Shown piece after piece: positions 1 through 8,429 of a DNA stretch of 64,000 nucleotides (the first letter of the stretch is position 1; every line of letters starts with the position of its first letter). The stretch covers positions 27,616 to 91,615 of the forward strand of contig CAKKQC010000008.1 in assembly GCA_919901855.1 (NCBI GenBank), given 5' to 3'. Below the pieces are notes generated by a model. That model ran no database searches, was not told where the DNA came from, and worked only from the letters and a program-made list of their open reading frames with translations. This stretch comes from a bacterium (GTDB taxonomy: Bacteria > Oederibacteriota > CAKKQC01). A program made the translations under genes and the position numbers.

Positions 1-1284
1 GAGATCATCGCCGGGTGGGTGCAGGCCCTCGACAAGATCCATGGCGACCCGTTCGGCGGCGGCTTCGCCGATCCCTACAAGGAGACCCGGATCGCCTTTC
101 AGGCGCTCCTCGCGATCCTCGAGCGCAACGACAAGAAGCCGGCGGAGGAACAGGCCGCCCGGCTCGTCGGCCTCCCGCCCCTGCGCGGCGCCGGGGTGAC
201 CGCCACGATCCGCGGCTACTACGCCCTCTTCGAGGCCGTGCGGCCGGCGCTGGATGAGGCGTACCCCGAGGGCCGGCGCGATTCGCTCCCCCACGATGTC
301 GAACGGCTGCGCTCGGCGGTCGGACTGATGACGGGCCTCCTGACCGCCGCCCACTTCGCGCACAGCGCGGAGTGGCAGAACACGTGGGACAAGATGGCGT
401 TCCACGGGCTCAAGGGACCCGTCGCGCGCATGACCTCGGAACTCCAGGCGCTGTCCGCCGGAGCCGGCGAGGCGATGCCCCACGCGTTTCGCGAGGTGCT
501 CCGCGACGCCCTGCGGTCCAGCCGCCAGCTCATGAGCATCGTCGAATCGCTCTTCGCCATGCACCGGCTGGGCGAGGGCCTGCTCGACACGAAAGCCGAG
601 CCGATGCCGATCTCCGCCCTGTTCGAGCCCGTGACCGGGGACCTCAACAAGCGGGCGTCCGCCGACCGCAAGACCCTGACGTGGGGAGACCTGCCCCCCG
701 GGGTGGCCGTGTGCGCCGACCGCGAATTCATGCGCCGCGCGCTCGTTCTGGTCCTGCAGCGGGCGCTCGACGAGACCGAACCGGGCGGCACGATCCGGGT
801 GGATCCCGCCGCGGATTCGGGGACGGTCAAGGTCATGGTCCGGTACCAGAGCCAGGATCCTCCCCCGCCGGCCGACGCGCCCGAACCGGTTGAATACGCC
901 TTCGCCCGGCTGGCGTTCGACCATGTGGGAGGCCGCGTGGATGTCACGCGCGATCCCGGGAACGTGGTGTCCGTCGTATTCCGGTTCCCCCCCGCGGCGG
1001 GCACGGCCTGCGCCGGGGTGCCGGCCACCGCCGCGACGGGCCCGGCCGCCGTTGCGGGCACCCCGGCCGCCGAACCCGCCCCCCCGTCCGGGATCAGGAT
1101 CATCCGCACGGGCCCGGCCACACAGGCATCCGGCGATTCCCCGAAGCCGGCCCCGCCGCCCCCGCGGGAGGCGCCGGCGCTCGGCGAAGGGAAGCCCGAC
1201 GACTCCGCGCGGGGGGAACTCAAGATCGTCAGGGGCGGCATGGCTCCGCCCGTCTTCCCGGAGAACAAGGGCAAACCGGAATAG
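1..1284 (+). CDS. Pseudo-histidine-kinase-like protein, 5' partial
   Basis: The frame is open from base 1, so the true start lies upstream. The first residues (EIIAGWVQALDKIHGDPFGG) align with residues 15-33 of the protein at 12251-13408, so only a short N-terminus is missing. Visible layout: a helical N-terminal region resembling RsbRD/sensor N-domains, a central helical pair resembling a dimerisation domain but without a recognisable phospho-acceptor His, then a HATPase-like fold. The ATPase N-box Asn is absent (RRALVLVLQRALDET) and the G1 box is replaced by a Pro-rich stretch, so ATP binding looks lost. A Pro/Ala-rich linker follows, then a C-terminal tail ELKIVRG that the paralogue also carries. 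Inference: a non-catalytic signalling or scaffold protein. The exact partner is unknown. Confidence 0.75.
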   Translation, partial: EIIAGWVQALDKIHGDPFGGGFADPYKETRIAFQALLAILERNDKKPAEEQAARLVGLPPLRGAGVTATIRGYYALFEAVRPALDEAYPEGRRDSLPHDVERLRSAVGLMTGLLTAAHFAHSAEWQNTWDKMAFHGLKGPVARMTSELQALSAGAGEAMPHAFREVLRDALRSSRQLMSIVESLFAMHRLGEGLLDTKAEPMPISALFEPVTGDLNKRASADRKTLTWGDLPPGVAVCADREFMRRALVLVLQRALDETEPGGTIRVDPAADSGTVKVMVRYQSQDPPPPADAPEPVEYAFARLAFDHVGGRVDVTRDPGNVVSVVFRFPPAAGTACAGVPATAATGPAAVAGTPAAEPAPPSGIRIIRTGPATQASGDSPKPAPPPPREAPALGEGKPDDSARGELKIVRGGMAPPVFPENKGKPE

Positions 1285-1290
1285 TGGCCG

Positions 1291-1310
1291 GCCCGGCCCG
1301 GTAGCCGGGC
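1291..1310. terminator. Hairpin between convergent genes
   Basis: GCCCGG and CCGGGC arms lie within the 36 bases between two convergent stop codons, and an inner CCCGG-TAG-CCGGG stem is also possible. There is no clear T-tract. The position suits a shared terminator. Confidence 0.4.
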
Positions 1311-1320
1311 GAGCCGACAC

Positions 1321-2574
1321 CTAGAAGTTCGGAGCTTCCTCCAGGGGCTTATCCGCCGCGGGTTCCTTGACCGCCGCCGGTGGTGGGGTCGAGACGGCAG
1401 GCTCTGTCGCAGTCGAAACGGCGGGTTCCTTCCGGGGAGTGGCGACGGCAGGTTCCGACCGGGGGGTTGCGACGGCGGGTTCTGTTGGGGTCGAGACGGC
1501 AGGTTCCGACCGGGGGGTCGCGACGGCGGGTTCCTTCCGGCCGTCGATTGTCGACTGCACAGGAACCGCCGCCAGCCCCGCCTCCGTCTTGGCCGCGGAG
1601 CCCCGGAAAGCCCCGAGATTGAACCCGAGCGACATATGGTGGGTCGCGTCGAACGGCCCCAGCTTCCCGAGGTAGGCATAGTCCACTGAGATGCCGCGGA
1701 TCGCGAGCCCAAGTCCGCCCGAGAACACCCCGCCGTCGCGCGCCATCCGAACCCCCACCCGCACCGCGACCGCGACCGTGGAGACGGGCCAGACCACCTC
1801 GACCCCCGTCCGCCCCTCGGGTTGGGCCGTGGCGCGGGGAACATCGGCCGCAAAGGACAGCAACAGCCGGGCGCGGCGCGAAAGGGCCTGCTCCACCAAA
1901 GCGCCGGATCGCCAGACGAGCGGCGACGCATCCGAGGCGCCGCCGTAGTCGAACCGTTGACCGACGTTGGCCGCCGCGAACGAGAGCACGAGCCAGTTCG
2001 GGTTTTCCACCTGCGCCGTGTCCTCGTCGTACCAGTCGGGCGGCGATAGGCGGAGGCGCAGGCGAGCCCCGAGGTCGCCGAGCATCGCCGAGGACTTGTA
2101 GGTCCCCAGGAGCGTCGAGCTCACGTACTTGAGCGACGCGCCGGCGCAGAGCGGTCCCGTCCTCGCCGCGGCGGCCAGGGCCACGAGCCGGTCGGACTCC
2201 AGGTCGGCCGTGTACCGCGTCCCCACGTAGTCGTAAGTCTCGATGGTCCCCGCGCCGAGCGTCTGGAGCGCGATTCCGCCCGAGAACCATGGCAGGATGT
2301 CGCCCGCCGCCGCTAGCCCCTCGTACCGGACATCCTCGACGCCCTGGTCCAGCCCGGCCTCGACGGCACCGGGGCCGACAGCCCCCGCCGCCGCGGGGTT
2401 CACGAGCAGGGAGCCCGGGGAGTCCGGGAGCGCCCCTTGGGCGCCCCCGAGCGCGAGCACGCGCGCGCCAAACGGCAGGCGTGCCAGCAGTCCGCCCGCG
2501 GACCCCGCGCCATCCGCCGCGAAGGCGGACCCGGCCGCGAGCAGGACGGCGAGGCAGGCCGTTGCCGCGGTCAC
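1321..2574 (-). CDS. PorV/PorQ-like outer-membrane protein with EPAV-repeat tail
   Basis: 417 residues. The GTG start at 2574 overlaps the stop of the upstream kelch gene by four bases (GTGA), and it yields a signal peptide (VTAATACLAVLLAAGSAFA), so it was chosen over the longer reading. The body (ARVLALGGAQGA, SPGSLLVNPAAAG, then alternating amphipathic strands) matches the PorV/PorQ (UPF0164-like) barrel family, whose PorV member helps type IX secretion in Bacteroidota. After the barrel comes a low-complexity tail of six 8-9 residue EPAV(A/S)TP units. Coupling to a kelch protein with a FlgD-like C-terminal domain suggests the barrel helps export or anchor that protein. No other secretion component is visible here. 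Confidence 0.7.
   Translation of the reverse strand: MTAATACLAVLLAAGSAFAADGAGSAGGLLARLPFGARVLALGGAQGALPDSPGSLLVNPAAAGAVGPGAVEAGLDQGVEDVRYEGLAAAGDILPWFSGGIALQTLGAGTIETYDYVGTRYTADLESDRLVALAAAARTGPLCAGASLKYVSSTLLGTYKSSAMLGDLGARLRLRLSPPDWYDEDTAQVENPNWLVLSFAAANVGQRFDYGGASDASPLVWRSGALVEQALSRRARLLLSFAADVPRATAQPEGRTGVEVVWPVSTVAVAVRVGVRMARDGGVFSGGLGLAIRGISVDYAYLGKLGPFDATHHMSLGFNLGAFRGSAAKTEAGLAAVPVQSTIDGRKEPAVATPRSEPAVSTPTEPAVATPRSEPAVATPRKEPAVSTATEPAVSTPPPAAVKEPAADKPLEEAPNF
1390..1540. repeat. Tandem 24-27 bp coding repeats
   Basis: Six direct repeats of 24-27 bases (core ACGGCGGGTTC on the plus strand) encode EPAV(A/S)TP(R/T)(S/K) units in the C-terminal tail of the PorV-like protein. Units alternate between 24 and 27 bases, so unequal crossing-over keeps the frame. 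Confidence 0.8.
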
Positions 2575-4895
2575 TTGAGCACCGCGAGTTTCCGAATCTT
2601 GCGCGTCCCGTCGGGCAGATCGACCACCCCGAGGTAGCCGCCCGACGCCACCGGCCGGCCCTTCGAGTTGCGCCCGTCCCAGTCCAGGATCCACTTGCCC
2701 GGCGGGAGAGCCGCGTGGACTACCTCCCGCACCAGTTCGCCCGCGAGCGTGTAGACCGTGATCCGCACGGTGCCCGTCCCGGCCGGCACGTTGACGAGGA
2801 ACTGGATGATCTCGCCCCGGTCGGGATTGATGGCCAGCGGATTGGTTCCCATGCAGGCGACCCGGACCTCACCCGGCGCGTCGGGAATCTTGGCCGGCAT
2901 GACCGAGACCTCCGCGGACATGGGCCCGGTCCCGTCGCCGTTCATCGCGGTCACCACGTAGTAGTAGCGCGTGCCGTTCACGAGCCCGGTGTCGTCGAAC
3001 CACGTGTTCGACGTGGTGCCGACGAGCAGGGCGGGCGAGGAGGTCACCCCCGGAGACGCGCTCCGGTACACCTGGTACGCCGACACGTTCTCGTAGGACG
3101 GGTTGGGCAGCCAGGTCACGAGGGCCGCGGTGTCCCCCTGCCGGGTTCCCGGCCCCGCGGGGGCGGAGGGCATCGTCGACCGGTACCCGGTGGTCGTGAC
3201 CGTCCCGAAGAGGGGGTCGGTCCCCTTCGTGTTGCACGTGAACAGGGCGTAGCCCGTCCCCGTGACCGAGACCGTCCAGGTGAAGGTCGTCGACGACATG
3301 GGGTTGATGATGACGGTGCCGGAGAGCATGGCCATGGTGCCCAGCTGGGAACTCGGCACGCAGGCAAACACGGAGACCGGCGACCCCGCCGGAGAGACGA
3401 CCACCCGGGCACTCGCGCTGAACACGGTCCCGCCGCCCTCGTTGGTCACCGTCAGGGACACCGTGAGCTGGCCGCCGGGCACGAGCGGGAGCGGGGAAAG
3501 CGTCACGGAAGAGACGAGCCGCGCCGGGTAGGCGCAGGTCAGCGGCCGGTCGTTCCACGCCGAGTCCGTGACCGGAAGGCCCCACTCGGCGTCAAGCCCG
3601 GAGGCGGTCGCGCTGAACCAGACCTGGCCCGCCGACGACGTCGCGATCGACCAGATGAAGCGCCCGGTGGCCCCCGGCGTGAGACTACCCGTGAACCAGG
3701 TGGCCGCGAACGGTCCGGCCGAGATCGAGGCGGCGCCGGCACCCGCCACCACCTCGGCTTCGCCCGTGATGCCGCTGACCGTCGCGTCGCCAGAGTTCGT
3801 GACATCCAGGTAGAGCGACCCCGTCAGCCCGACCGCGAGATGCGCCGGCGAGACGGAAAGACTCGCGACCATCGATCCCGGGTCCCGGTCGTAGCGCTCC
3901 GTGACGCCGTAGACCGTGCCCGAAGTCGCCCAGTTCCCCCCCCAGTCGTAGCTGGCCAGCGTCGCGGACTCGCCTCCGACCGCGTAGAGCACGGTCCCCG
4001 AGGGCGGCGCGGCCACGACGAGCCCGACCCGGCCCGGCCCCGCCGGCAGACCGGGAAGATTGAACGGGGCCCGGGCGTCCCACCGGTTCGCCTGCGGGTT
4101 GAACCGCTCGCAGGCGGGCGTCGATGTTCCCTTCGCGATCCCGCCCGCCACGTAGATCATGCCGTTGCCCGGCGAGGCTGCCCCGGCGCCCCCGCGCGGG
4201 GTCGGCATCGGCGCCATCGCCGTCCAGGTGTTGGTCGCGGGATCGTAGACCTCGACCGCGCCCACGTACTCGATCTTGACGTTCGTATTGCTGACCCCGC
4301 CGATCAGCGCCGTGATGCCGCCGATGCAGTAGATCCTCCCCCCGACCGCCACCGCGGAGTGCAGGAAGCGCGGTGTCGGCATCAGCGCCTTCGACGTCCA
4401 CTGATTGGTCAGGGGATCGTACGCCTCGACCGTGTTCAGGATCGTGCCGGAGACGACCCCGCCGGTGACGTAGAGCTTGCCGCCCACGACCGCTCCGGCC
4501 GCGAACCGGCGGGGACCCAGCATCGCCCTGCGGGCCACCCAGCAGTTGCAGCCGGGATCGTAGGCTTCGTTGTCCGCCAGCCCCGCCTCGCCCCTGGTTC
4601 CGGAGACGGCGTAGATCGTTCCCCCGATCGCCGCGACGACGAGTCCCGACCGGGTCACGCTCATGGACGCCATGGAGGTCCACACATCCGCCACCGCGTC
4701 GTAGACCTCGTTCGTGATGAGGTAGGTCGTACCCGTGAGGCCGCCCACGACGTAGAGCGTGGCCCCCCATGGCGACGTGCCCGCCGCGTACTTCCGGGGT
4801 GTGGGGCTCGACGCCACCGGCGACCAGGAGTCGGCCAGGGACGTGCCGGCGCCCAGAACCAGCAGGCAGACCGCCGCGATCCGCTTCACGTTCAT
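2571..4895 (-). CDS. Secreted kelch-repeat protein with FnIII and FlgD-like C-terminal domain
   Basis: 774 residues with an ATG start and signal peptide (MNVKRIAAVCLLVLGAGTSLA). Residues about 25-330 hold around six kelch motifs (for example LYVVGGL, EVYDAVADVWTSMASM), predicting a beta-propeller. Two Ig/CARDB-like domains follow (LTVSLTVTNEGGG), then a fibronectin type III domain (SAYQVYRS, TRYYYVVTAMN). The C-terminal FlgD-like Ig domain (VRITVYTLAGELVREV, WDGRNSKGRPVASGGY) ends in KLAVLK. In FCB-type bacteria such C-terminal domains act as secretion or cell-surface sorting signals; here that is inference. The gene is coupled to the PorV-like gene. The ligand is unknown. Confidence 0.85.
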   Translation of the reverse strand: MNVKRIAAVCLLVLGAGTSLADSWSPVASSPTPRKYAAGTSPWGATLYVVGGLTGTTYLITNEVYDAVADVWTSMASMSVTRSGLVVAAIGGTIYAVSGTRGEAGLADNEAYDPGCNCWVARRAMLGPRRFAAGAVVGGKLYVTGGVVSGTILNTVEAYDPLTNQWTSKALMPTPRFLHSAVAVGGRIYCIGGITALIGGVSNTNVKIEYVGAVEVYDPATNTWTAMAPMPTPRGGAGAASPGNGMIYVAGGIAKGTSTPACERFNPQANRWDARAPFNLPGLPAGPGRVGLVVAAPPSGTVLYAVGGESATLASYDWGGNWATSGTVYGVTERYDRDPGSMVASLSVSPAHLAVGLTGSLYLDVTNSGDATVSGITGEAEVVAGAGAASISAGPFAATWFTGSLTPGATGRFIWSIATSSAGQVWFSATASGLDAEWGLPVTDSAWNDRPLTCAYPARLVSSVTLSPLPLVPGGQLTVSLTVTNEGGGTVFSASARVVVSPAGSPVSVFACVPSSQLGTMAMLSGTVIINPMSSTTFTWTVSVTGTGYALFTCNTKGTDPLFGTVTTTGYRSTMPSAPAGPGTRQGDTAALVTWLPNPSYENVSAYQVYRSASPGVTSSPALLVGTTSNTWFDDTGLVNGTRYYYVVTAMNGDGTGPMSAEVSVMPAKIPDAPGEVRVACMGTNPLAINPDRGEIIQFLVNVPAGTGTVRITVYTLAGELVREVVHAALPPGKWILDWDGRNSKGRPVASGGYLGVVDLPDGTRKIRKLAVLK

Positions 4896-4901
4896 ATGTT
4901 A

Positions 4902-4917
4902 GCAAGCGGAGGCTTGC
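4902..4917. promoter_or_regulatory. Hairpin/palindrome upstream of kelch gene
   Basis: GCAAGC-GGAG-GCTTGC is a perfect 6-bp inverted repeat 7 bases upstream of the kelch start codon, in the 66-bp divergent intergenic region. It could be an operator or a 5' leader hairpin. No convincing -10/-35 pair was found there. Confidence 0.3.
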
Positions 4918-4961
4918 GGACGGGCCCTCACGCTTGCGGCCCTGTCCCGCATTGCGGGAGA

Positions 4962-6875
4962 GTGGATACACCAGTGGACGCCACAGAGCGCCGGTTCCTC
5001 GCGATCGCCGCCGTGACGGCCCTGGCCGTCTCCTGCCTCCCCCACCTCTGGGCGGCCGTGACGGCCCCCGCGGGCACGCGCTTCGGCTGGGGCGTCGGGT
5101 TCCTGCCCGATACGCTGGGCAACCTCATCTTCGTCCGCCAGGCCGCCTCGGGGTCGATCCTCTTCGCCAACACATACACGGCCGAGCCGCACCCGGCCCG
5201 GTTCCTGCACCCGCTCTTTCTCCTCGTCGGCTGGGCCCAGGCGATCACCCGCCTCCCTCCCGGTCTCCTGCTCCAGTTCGTCCGGCTCGGCGGCGCGGCG
5301 CTCTTCCTGTTCGGACTCCGCGCGGCTGCACGGCGGTTCTGCGGCGACGCGGCCGGCCGCCGCGCCCTCGCCTGGCTCGTGCTCACGGGCGGAGGACTGG
5401 GGTTCCTTGCCCCCGTCCTCCCCGCCCTGACCGGATCCTCCGACGTCATGGGGGCGGAGATGACCACGTTCTTCAGCCTCTACGAGCAGCCGCACTTCAT
5501 CCTCGCTCTCGCCCTGGCGCTGTGGGCCGTTCTCCACTTCCTCGACGCGATAGAGACCGGAAGCGCGCGCGCCACCCGGCTTGCATCGCTATTCCACTTT
5601 CTCCTCGCCGCGGTCCACCCCTACGACATCCCGGTCACGACGCTGGCCGCCGTCGCTACCGCCGCGCTCGCGCGCCGGCGCCCGTTCCCGTGGGCGCCCC
5701 TGCTCGCCTTCGTCGCGGCCCCCGTCCCCCTCCTCGCCTGGGACGCGTGGCTCACGAGCTTCGTCCCCGTCTACCGCGACTTCGCCGCCGAGGGCCTGCT
5801 CGCCGCGCCCTGGCCGGTCCGCGACTATCTGCTGGGGTTCGCCCTCCTCCTGCCGCTCGCCCTCGCCGGAATCGCGCGCGCGCTTCGCGCCCGCGACTCC
5901 CGCTGGCTCCTGCCGGGAGCGTGGCTCCTCGCGGCGCCCGCGCTCATGTGCCTGCCACTGCCCGCCCGGCGCAAGTTCATGGAGGGTTACCATCTCATGC
6001 TCTGCCTTTTCGCCGCCCACGGCTGGTCCCTGGTCGCGCCGCGGCTCGGCCGGTGGCGGGGCGCCGTCGGGGCGACGGGCATCATCGTGATGAGCCTCTC
6101 CCAGGTCTACGTGCTGGCCCGCGACGTCTACGCGATCGACCTCGCGCGTAGAGCCGAACGCGCCGCCGTCCGGCTCGAATCCGGCGCCATGCTCTTTCCG
6201 CTCCGGCGGGCCGTGGACCGCGTCTTCGCGCCGGACCCGTGGATGGGCGGCATCCTGTCCCGGGACGTGGACCGGTACGATGTGCCCGACGACCTCGCCC
6301 GGGTCCTCGCGTGGTCCGCCGCGCATCTCGACCGGTCGGCCGTGATCCTCGCCGCTCCCTCGACCGGTCTCCTCGTCCCCATGTACACGCCCCACCATGT
6401 CGTGGCCGGCCACCTATTCGAGACCCTCCGGATGACCGACAAGGTCCTCGGCATTCGCGCCGTCATGGATCGGCACCTCCCCGAGGAGGGCCGGCGGTTC
6501 CTCCTGGGCCGGCTCGGTGCGACCGCGCTCCTCGTGGACGACCGGCTACTCGCGCTCGGCGAGTGGCGGCCGGACGGCGCCCCCTGGCTCAACGTACTGG
6601 ACGCGGAGGGGCGCGTGACGCTGTTCGCCGTGGCGCCCGAGCCCGACTGGGCGCCGCTGCCCCGGCTGGCCGTCGAAGCGCAGGTCACGGCGTGCCTCCT
6701 GGCGCTGTCGGGCCGGGACCTGCTCGACCAGGGCCGGTTCGGAGAGGCGGTGATGCGCCTGCGTCAGGCGCTCGAGGCGAGACCCCACGACCCCCGGATC
6801 CGGGACTGGCTCAGGGCCGCGGAGGCGGGCAGGTCCTCGACGCAAGCTCCTCGAGGAACTCGAAGCAGCGGTTGA
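4962..6875 (+). CDS. Multi-spanning membrane protein, GT-C-like, with C-terminal TPR-like helices
   Basis: 637 residues. The GTG at 4962 follows a GGGAGA sequence; another in-frame GTG lies at 4974. The reading frame extends far upstream, but that part is antisense to the kelch gene and was discarded. About ten hydrophobic segments fill residues 12-400 (for example FLAIAAVTALAVSCLPHLWA, LLLPLALAGIARAL), with an extracytoplasmic loop after the first. This is the layout of GT-C glycosyltransferases or related polyprenyl-sugar-dependent enzymes. I cannot identify a diagnostic DxD/ExD motif with certainty. The soluble C-terminus ends in a TPR-like repeat (GRFGEAVMRLRQALEARPHDPRIRDWL). The gene overlaps the convergent downstream gene by 65 bases. 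Function is unproven. Confidence 0.6.
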   Translation: MDTPVDATERRFLAIAAVTALAVSCLPHLWAAVTAPAGTRFGWGVGFLPDTLGNLIFVRQAASGSILFANTYTAEPHPARFLHPLFLLVGWAQAITRLPPGLLLQFVRLGGAALFLFGLRAAARRFCGDAAGRRALAWLVLTGGGLGFLAPVLPALTGSSDVMGAEMTTFFSLYEQPHFILALALALWAVLHFLDAIETGSARATRLASLFHFLLAAVHPYDIPVTTLAAVATAALARRRPFPWAPLLAFVAAPVPLLAWDAWLTSFVPVYRDFAAEGLLAAPWPVRDYLLGFALLLPLALAGIARALRARDSRWLLPGAWLLAAPALMCLPLPARRKFMEGYHLMLCLFAAHGWSLVAPRLGRWRGAVGATGIIVMSLSQVYVLARDVYAIDLARRAERAAVRLESGAMLFPLRRAVDRVFAPDPWMGGILSRDVDRYDVPDDLARVLAWSAAHLDRSAVILAAPSTGLLVPMYTPHHVVAGHLFETLRMTDKVLGIRAVMDRHLPEEGRRFLLGRLGATALLVDDRLLALGEWRPDGAPWLNVLDAEGRVTLFAVAPEPDWAPLPRLAVEAQVTACLLALSGRDLLDQGRFGEAVMRLRQALEARPHDPRIRDWLRAAEAGRSSTQAPRGTRSSG

Positions 6876-7410
6876 CCCAGATCTCCTCGCTCGCGCCCAG
6901 CAGGCCGGGGAGAAACAGCCAGACCGTGGCTCCGCGCCATCCGATCCGCGGCCGGGCCACGCCCGGCAGTTCACCCGCGAACCGGACGTAGGCCTGGGTC
7001 AGGTTTACCCCCGAAAGAAAGAACCCCCGGCCCGCGTTCCGGTCGCCCGGCAGGTAGAGACCGGGGGCGTCGCCGAAGACGGCCTCGGGCAGCTCGAACT
7101 CCATGACGGTGCCGGGGCGTCCCATGCCGGGCAGGGGGAACTCGAACCGCAGCCGGTACCGCACGGGCTGGCTGCCGCACATGCGCACGAATCTCAGCTC
7201 GACCGCCTCGGCGACCAGGGTCGCCCACGAGAAGGCCGTCCGGACGAATCCCCCGTACCGGGCGCTGAGGTTGTTCAGGAGTTTCGTGCGGCTCCGCGCC
7301 CCGTGCCACAGCCACGCCCAGCAGGCGAGGGCCACGGCCCAGAGCACGAGCGGGAACGGACCCGCGTGCCTCATCCGGCCGTCAGCCCGGCCGGGCACGT
7401 CGAAGGTCAC
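6811..7410 (-). CDS. Membrane-anchored protein of unknown function
   Basis: 199 residues. The GTG start at 7410 overlaps the stop of the heptosyltransferase-like gene (GTGA), marking it as the last gene of that operon. One N-terminal membrane segment (FPLVLWAVALACWAWLW) is followed by a soluble domain with beta-rich patches (YRLRFEFPLPGMG, TVMEFELPEAVFG). I do not recognise the family. Its 3' end overlaps the convergent membrane-protein gene by 65 bases, so one of the two C-termini may be annotated long. Confidence 0.6.
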   Translation of the reverse strand: MTFDVPGRADGRMRHAGPFPLVLWAVALACWAWLWHGARSRTKLLNNLSARYGGFVRTAFSWATLVAEAVELRFVRMCGSQPVRYRLRFEFPLPGMGRPGTVMEFELPEAVFGDAPGLYLPGDRNAGRGFFLSGVNLTQAYVRFAGELPGVARPRIGWRGATVWLFLPGLLGASEEIWVNRCFEFLEELASRTCPPPRP

Positions 7411-8429
7411 ACATTCCAGCCCTTACCTTCGACGACGGCTGTTCCGACAGCCGCCGTCACCCGGTCGACTGTGAGCGCGTCGAGACATCCGTAATCGCGA
7501 CCCCGCACGCAGGCCCTACGGTAACACGGCGAGCACGAGACATTACCCCACAGGGCCTCGTGGCGCCCCCCCCGCGGCCCGGTCCAGTGCGGGTTCGACG
7601 ACCCGAACAGCCCGATCGTCGGCACGCCGACCGCCACCCCGACATGCATGAGTCCGGAGTCGTTGCTGACGAACGCCCGGCACCGCTTCAGGAGCGCGGC
7701 GGTGCCGCCGAGCGAGAGGAGGCCGGAGGCGTTCACGGGCGGCCGCGCCATGATCGCCGCAATCCCGAGCGAAGCCGCCTGTTCTTCCGGCCCACCCACG
7801 AGGACGGCCCGAACGCCGTTCTCGAGCGCCAGCCGGTCCCCGAGGGCGGCCCACCGCCGCGGAAACCACCGCTTGGCCGGGCCGTACGAGGCGCCGGGGG
7901 CGAATGCCACGAAGCGGTCGCCTCCCTCGGCGGAGATCCGGAGGAACCGGTCCACCTCGGCGTCGTCCTCGGGGCGCGTCTGCCAGACAAGATCTCGGAC
8001 GCCCGGCGCATCAAGTCCCGCGGCCATGCCCAGCAGGAGGTAGTGCTCGATCTGGTGCGTCGACCGCGGGGGCGGCGGCACCGGCTCGGTCAGGAAGAGG
8101 TGCCGCCCGCCGCCCGCGAACCCGATCCGGACCGGGATCCGGGCGGCGCCGAAGGCCACGGCGACGCGCAGGGACGACGAGCACGAGATCGCGAGATCCC
8201 AGGTGCCCTCGCGCAGGAGGCGCGCGAACCGCAAGGGCGACCCCTCGGGCTCGTCGACAATCTCGTCGACGGCGGGGCCCCGTTCGATGACTGGCCGGAT
8301 CTTCGCCCTGGCCAGGACGCCGAGGTGCGCATCCGGCCAGTGCGCCCGGAGGGCAGCCAGGAGGGGCGTAGCGAGGACCGCGTCCCCGATCCAGTTCGGA
8401 GCCTTGACGAGGATGCGCGGGAACTTCAA
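7407..8429 (-). CDS. GT9 heptosyltransferase-like glycosyltransferase
   Basis: 340 residues, using a TTG start at 8429 that overlaps the stop of the phosphoglycerate mutase gene (TTGA) and begins LKFPRILVKAPNWIGDAVLATPLL, the usual N-terminus of ADP-heptose:LPS heptosyltransferases. The C-terminal half has the GT9 pattern FVSNDSGLMHVGVAVGVPTIGLFGSSNP. Family members transfer heptose from ADP-heptose to lipid A-core at the inner face of the cytoplasmic membrane. The sugar donor and acceptor here are not shown by the sequence. No other LPS-core genes lie nearby, and its partners are metabolic and redox genes. Confidence 0.85.
   Translation of the reverse strand: MKFPRILVKAPNWIGDAVLATPLLAALRAHWPDAHLGVLARAKIRPVIERGPAVDEIVDEPEGSPLRFARLLREGTWDLAISCSSSLRVAVAFGAARIPVRIGFAGGGRHLFLTEPVPPPPRSTHQIEHYLLLGMAAGLDAPGVRDLVWQTRPEDDAEVDRFLRISAEGGDRFVAFAPGASYGPAKRWFPRRWAALGDRLALENGVRAVLVGGPEEQAASLGIAAIMARPPVNASGLLSLGGTAALLKRCRAFVSNDSGLMHVGVAVGVPTIGLFGSSNPHWTGPRGGRHEALWGNVSCSPCYRRACVRGRDYGCLDALTVDRVTAAVGTAVVEGKGWNV

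Noticed and set aside
219..1931. 570-codon minus-strand frame
   Set aside because: Arg/Ser/Pro-rich shadow of the pseudo-kinase and PorV-like genes.
2289..4961. Long plus-strand frame (Arg/Pro-rich) upstream of the membrane protein
   Set aside because: It is the complement of the kelch gene in a high-GC genome; the composition is shadow-like. Only the part from 4962 shows real membrane helices.
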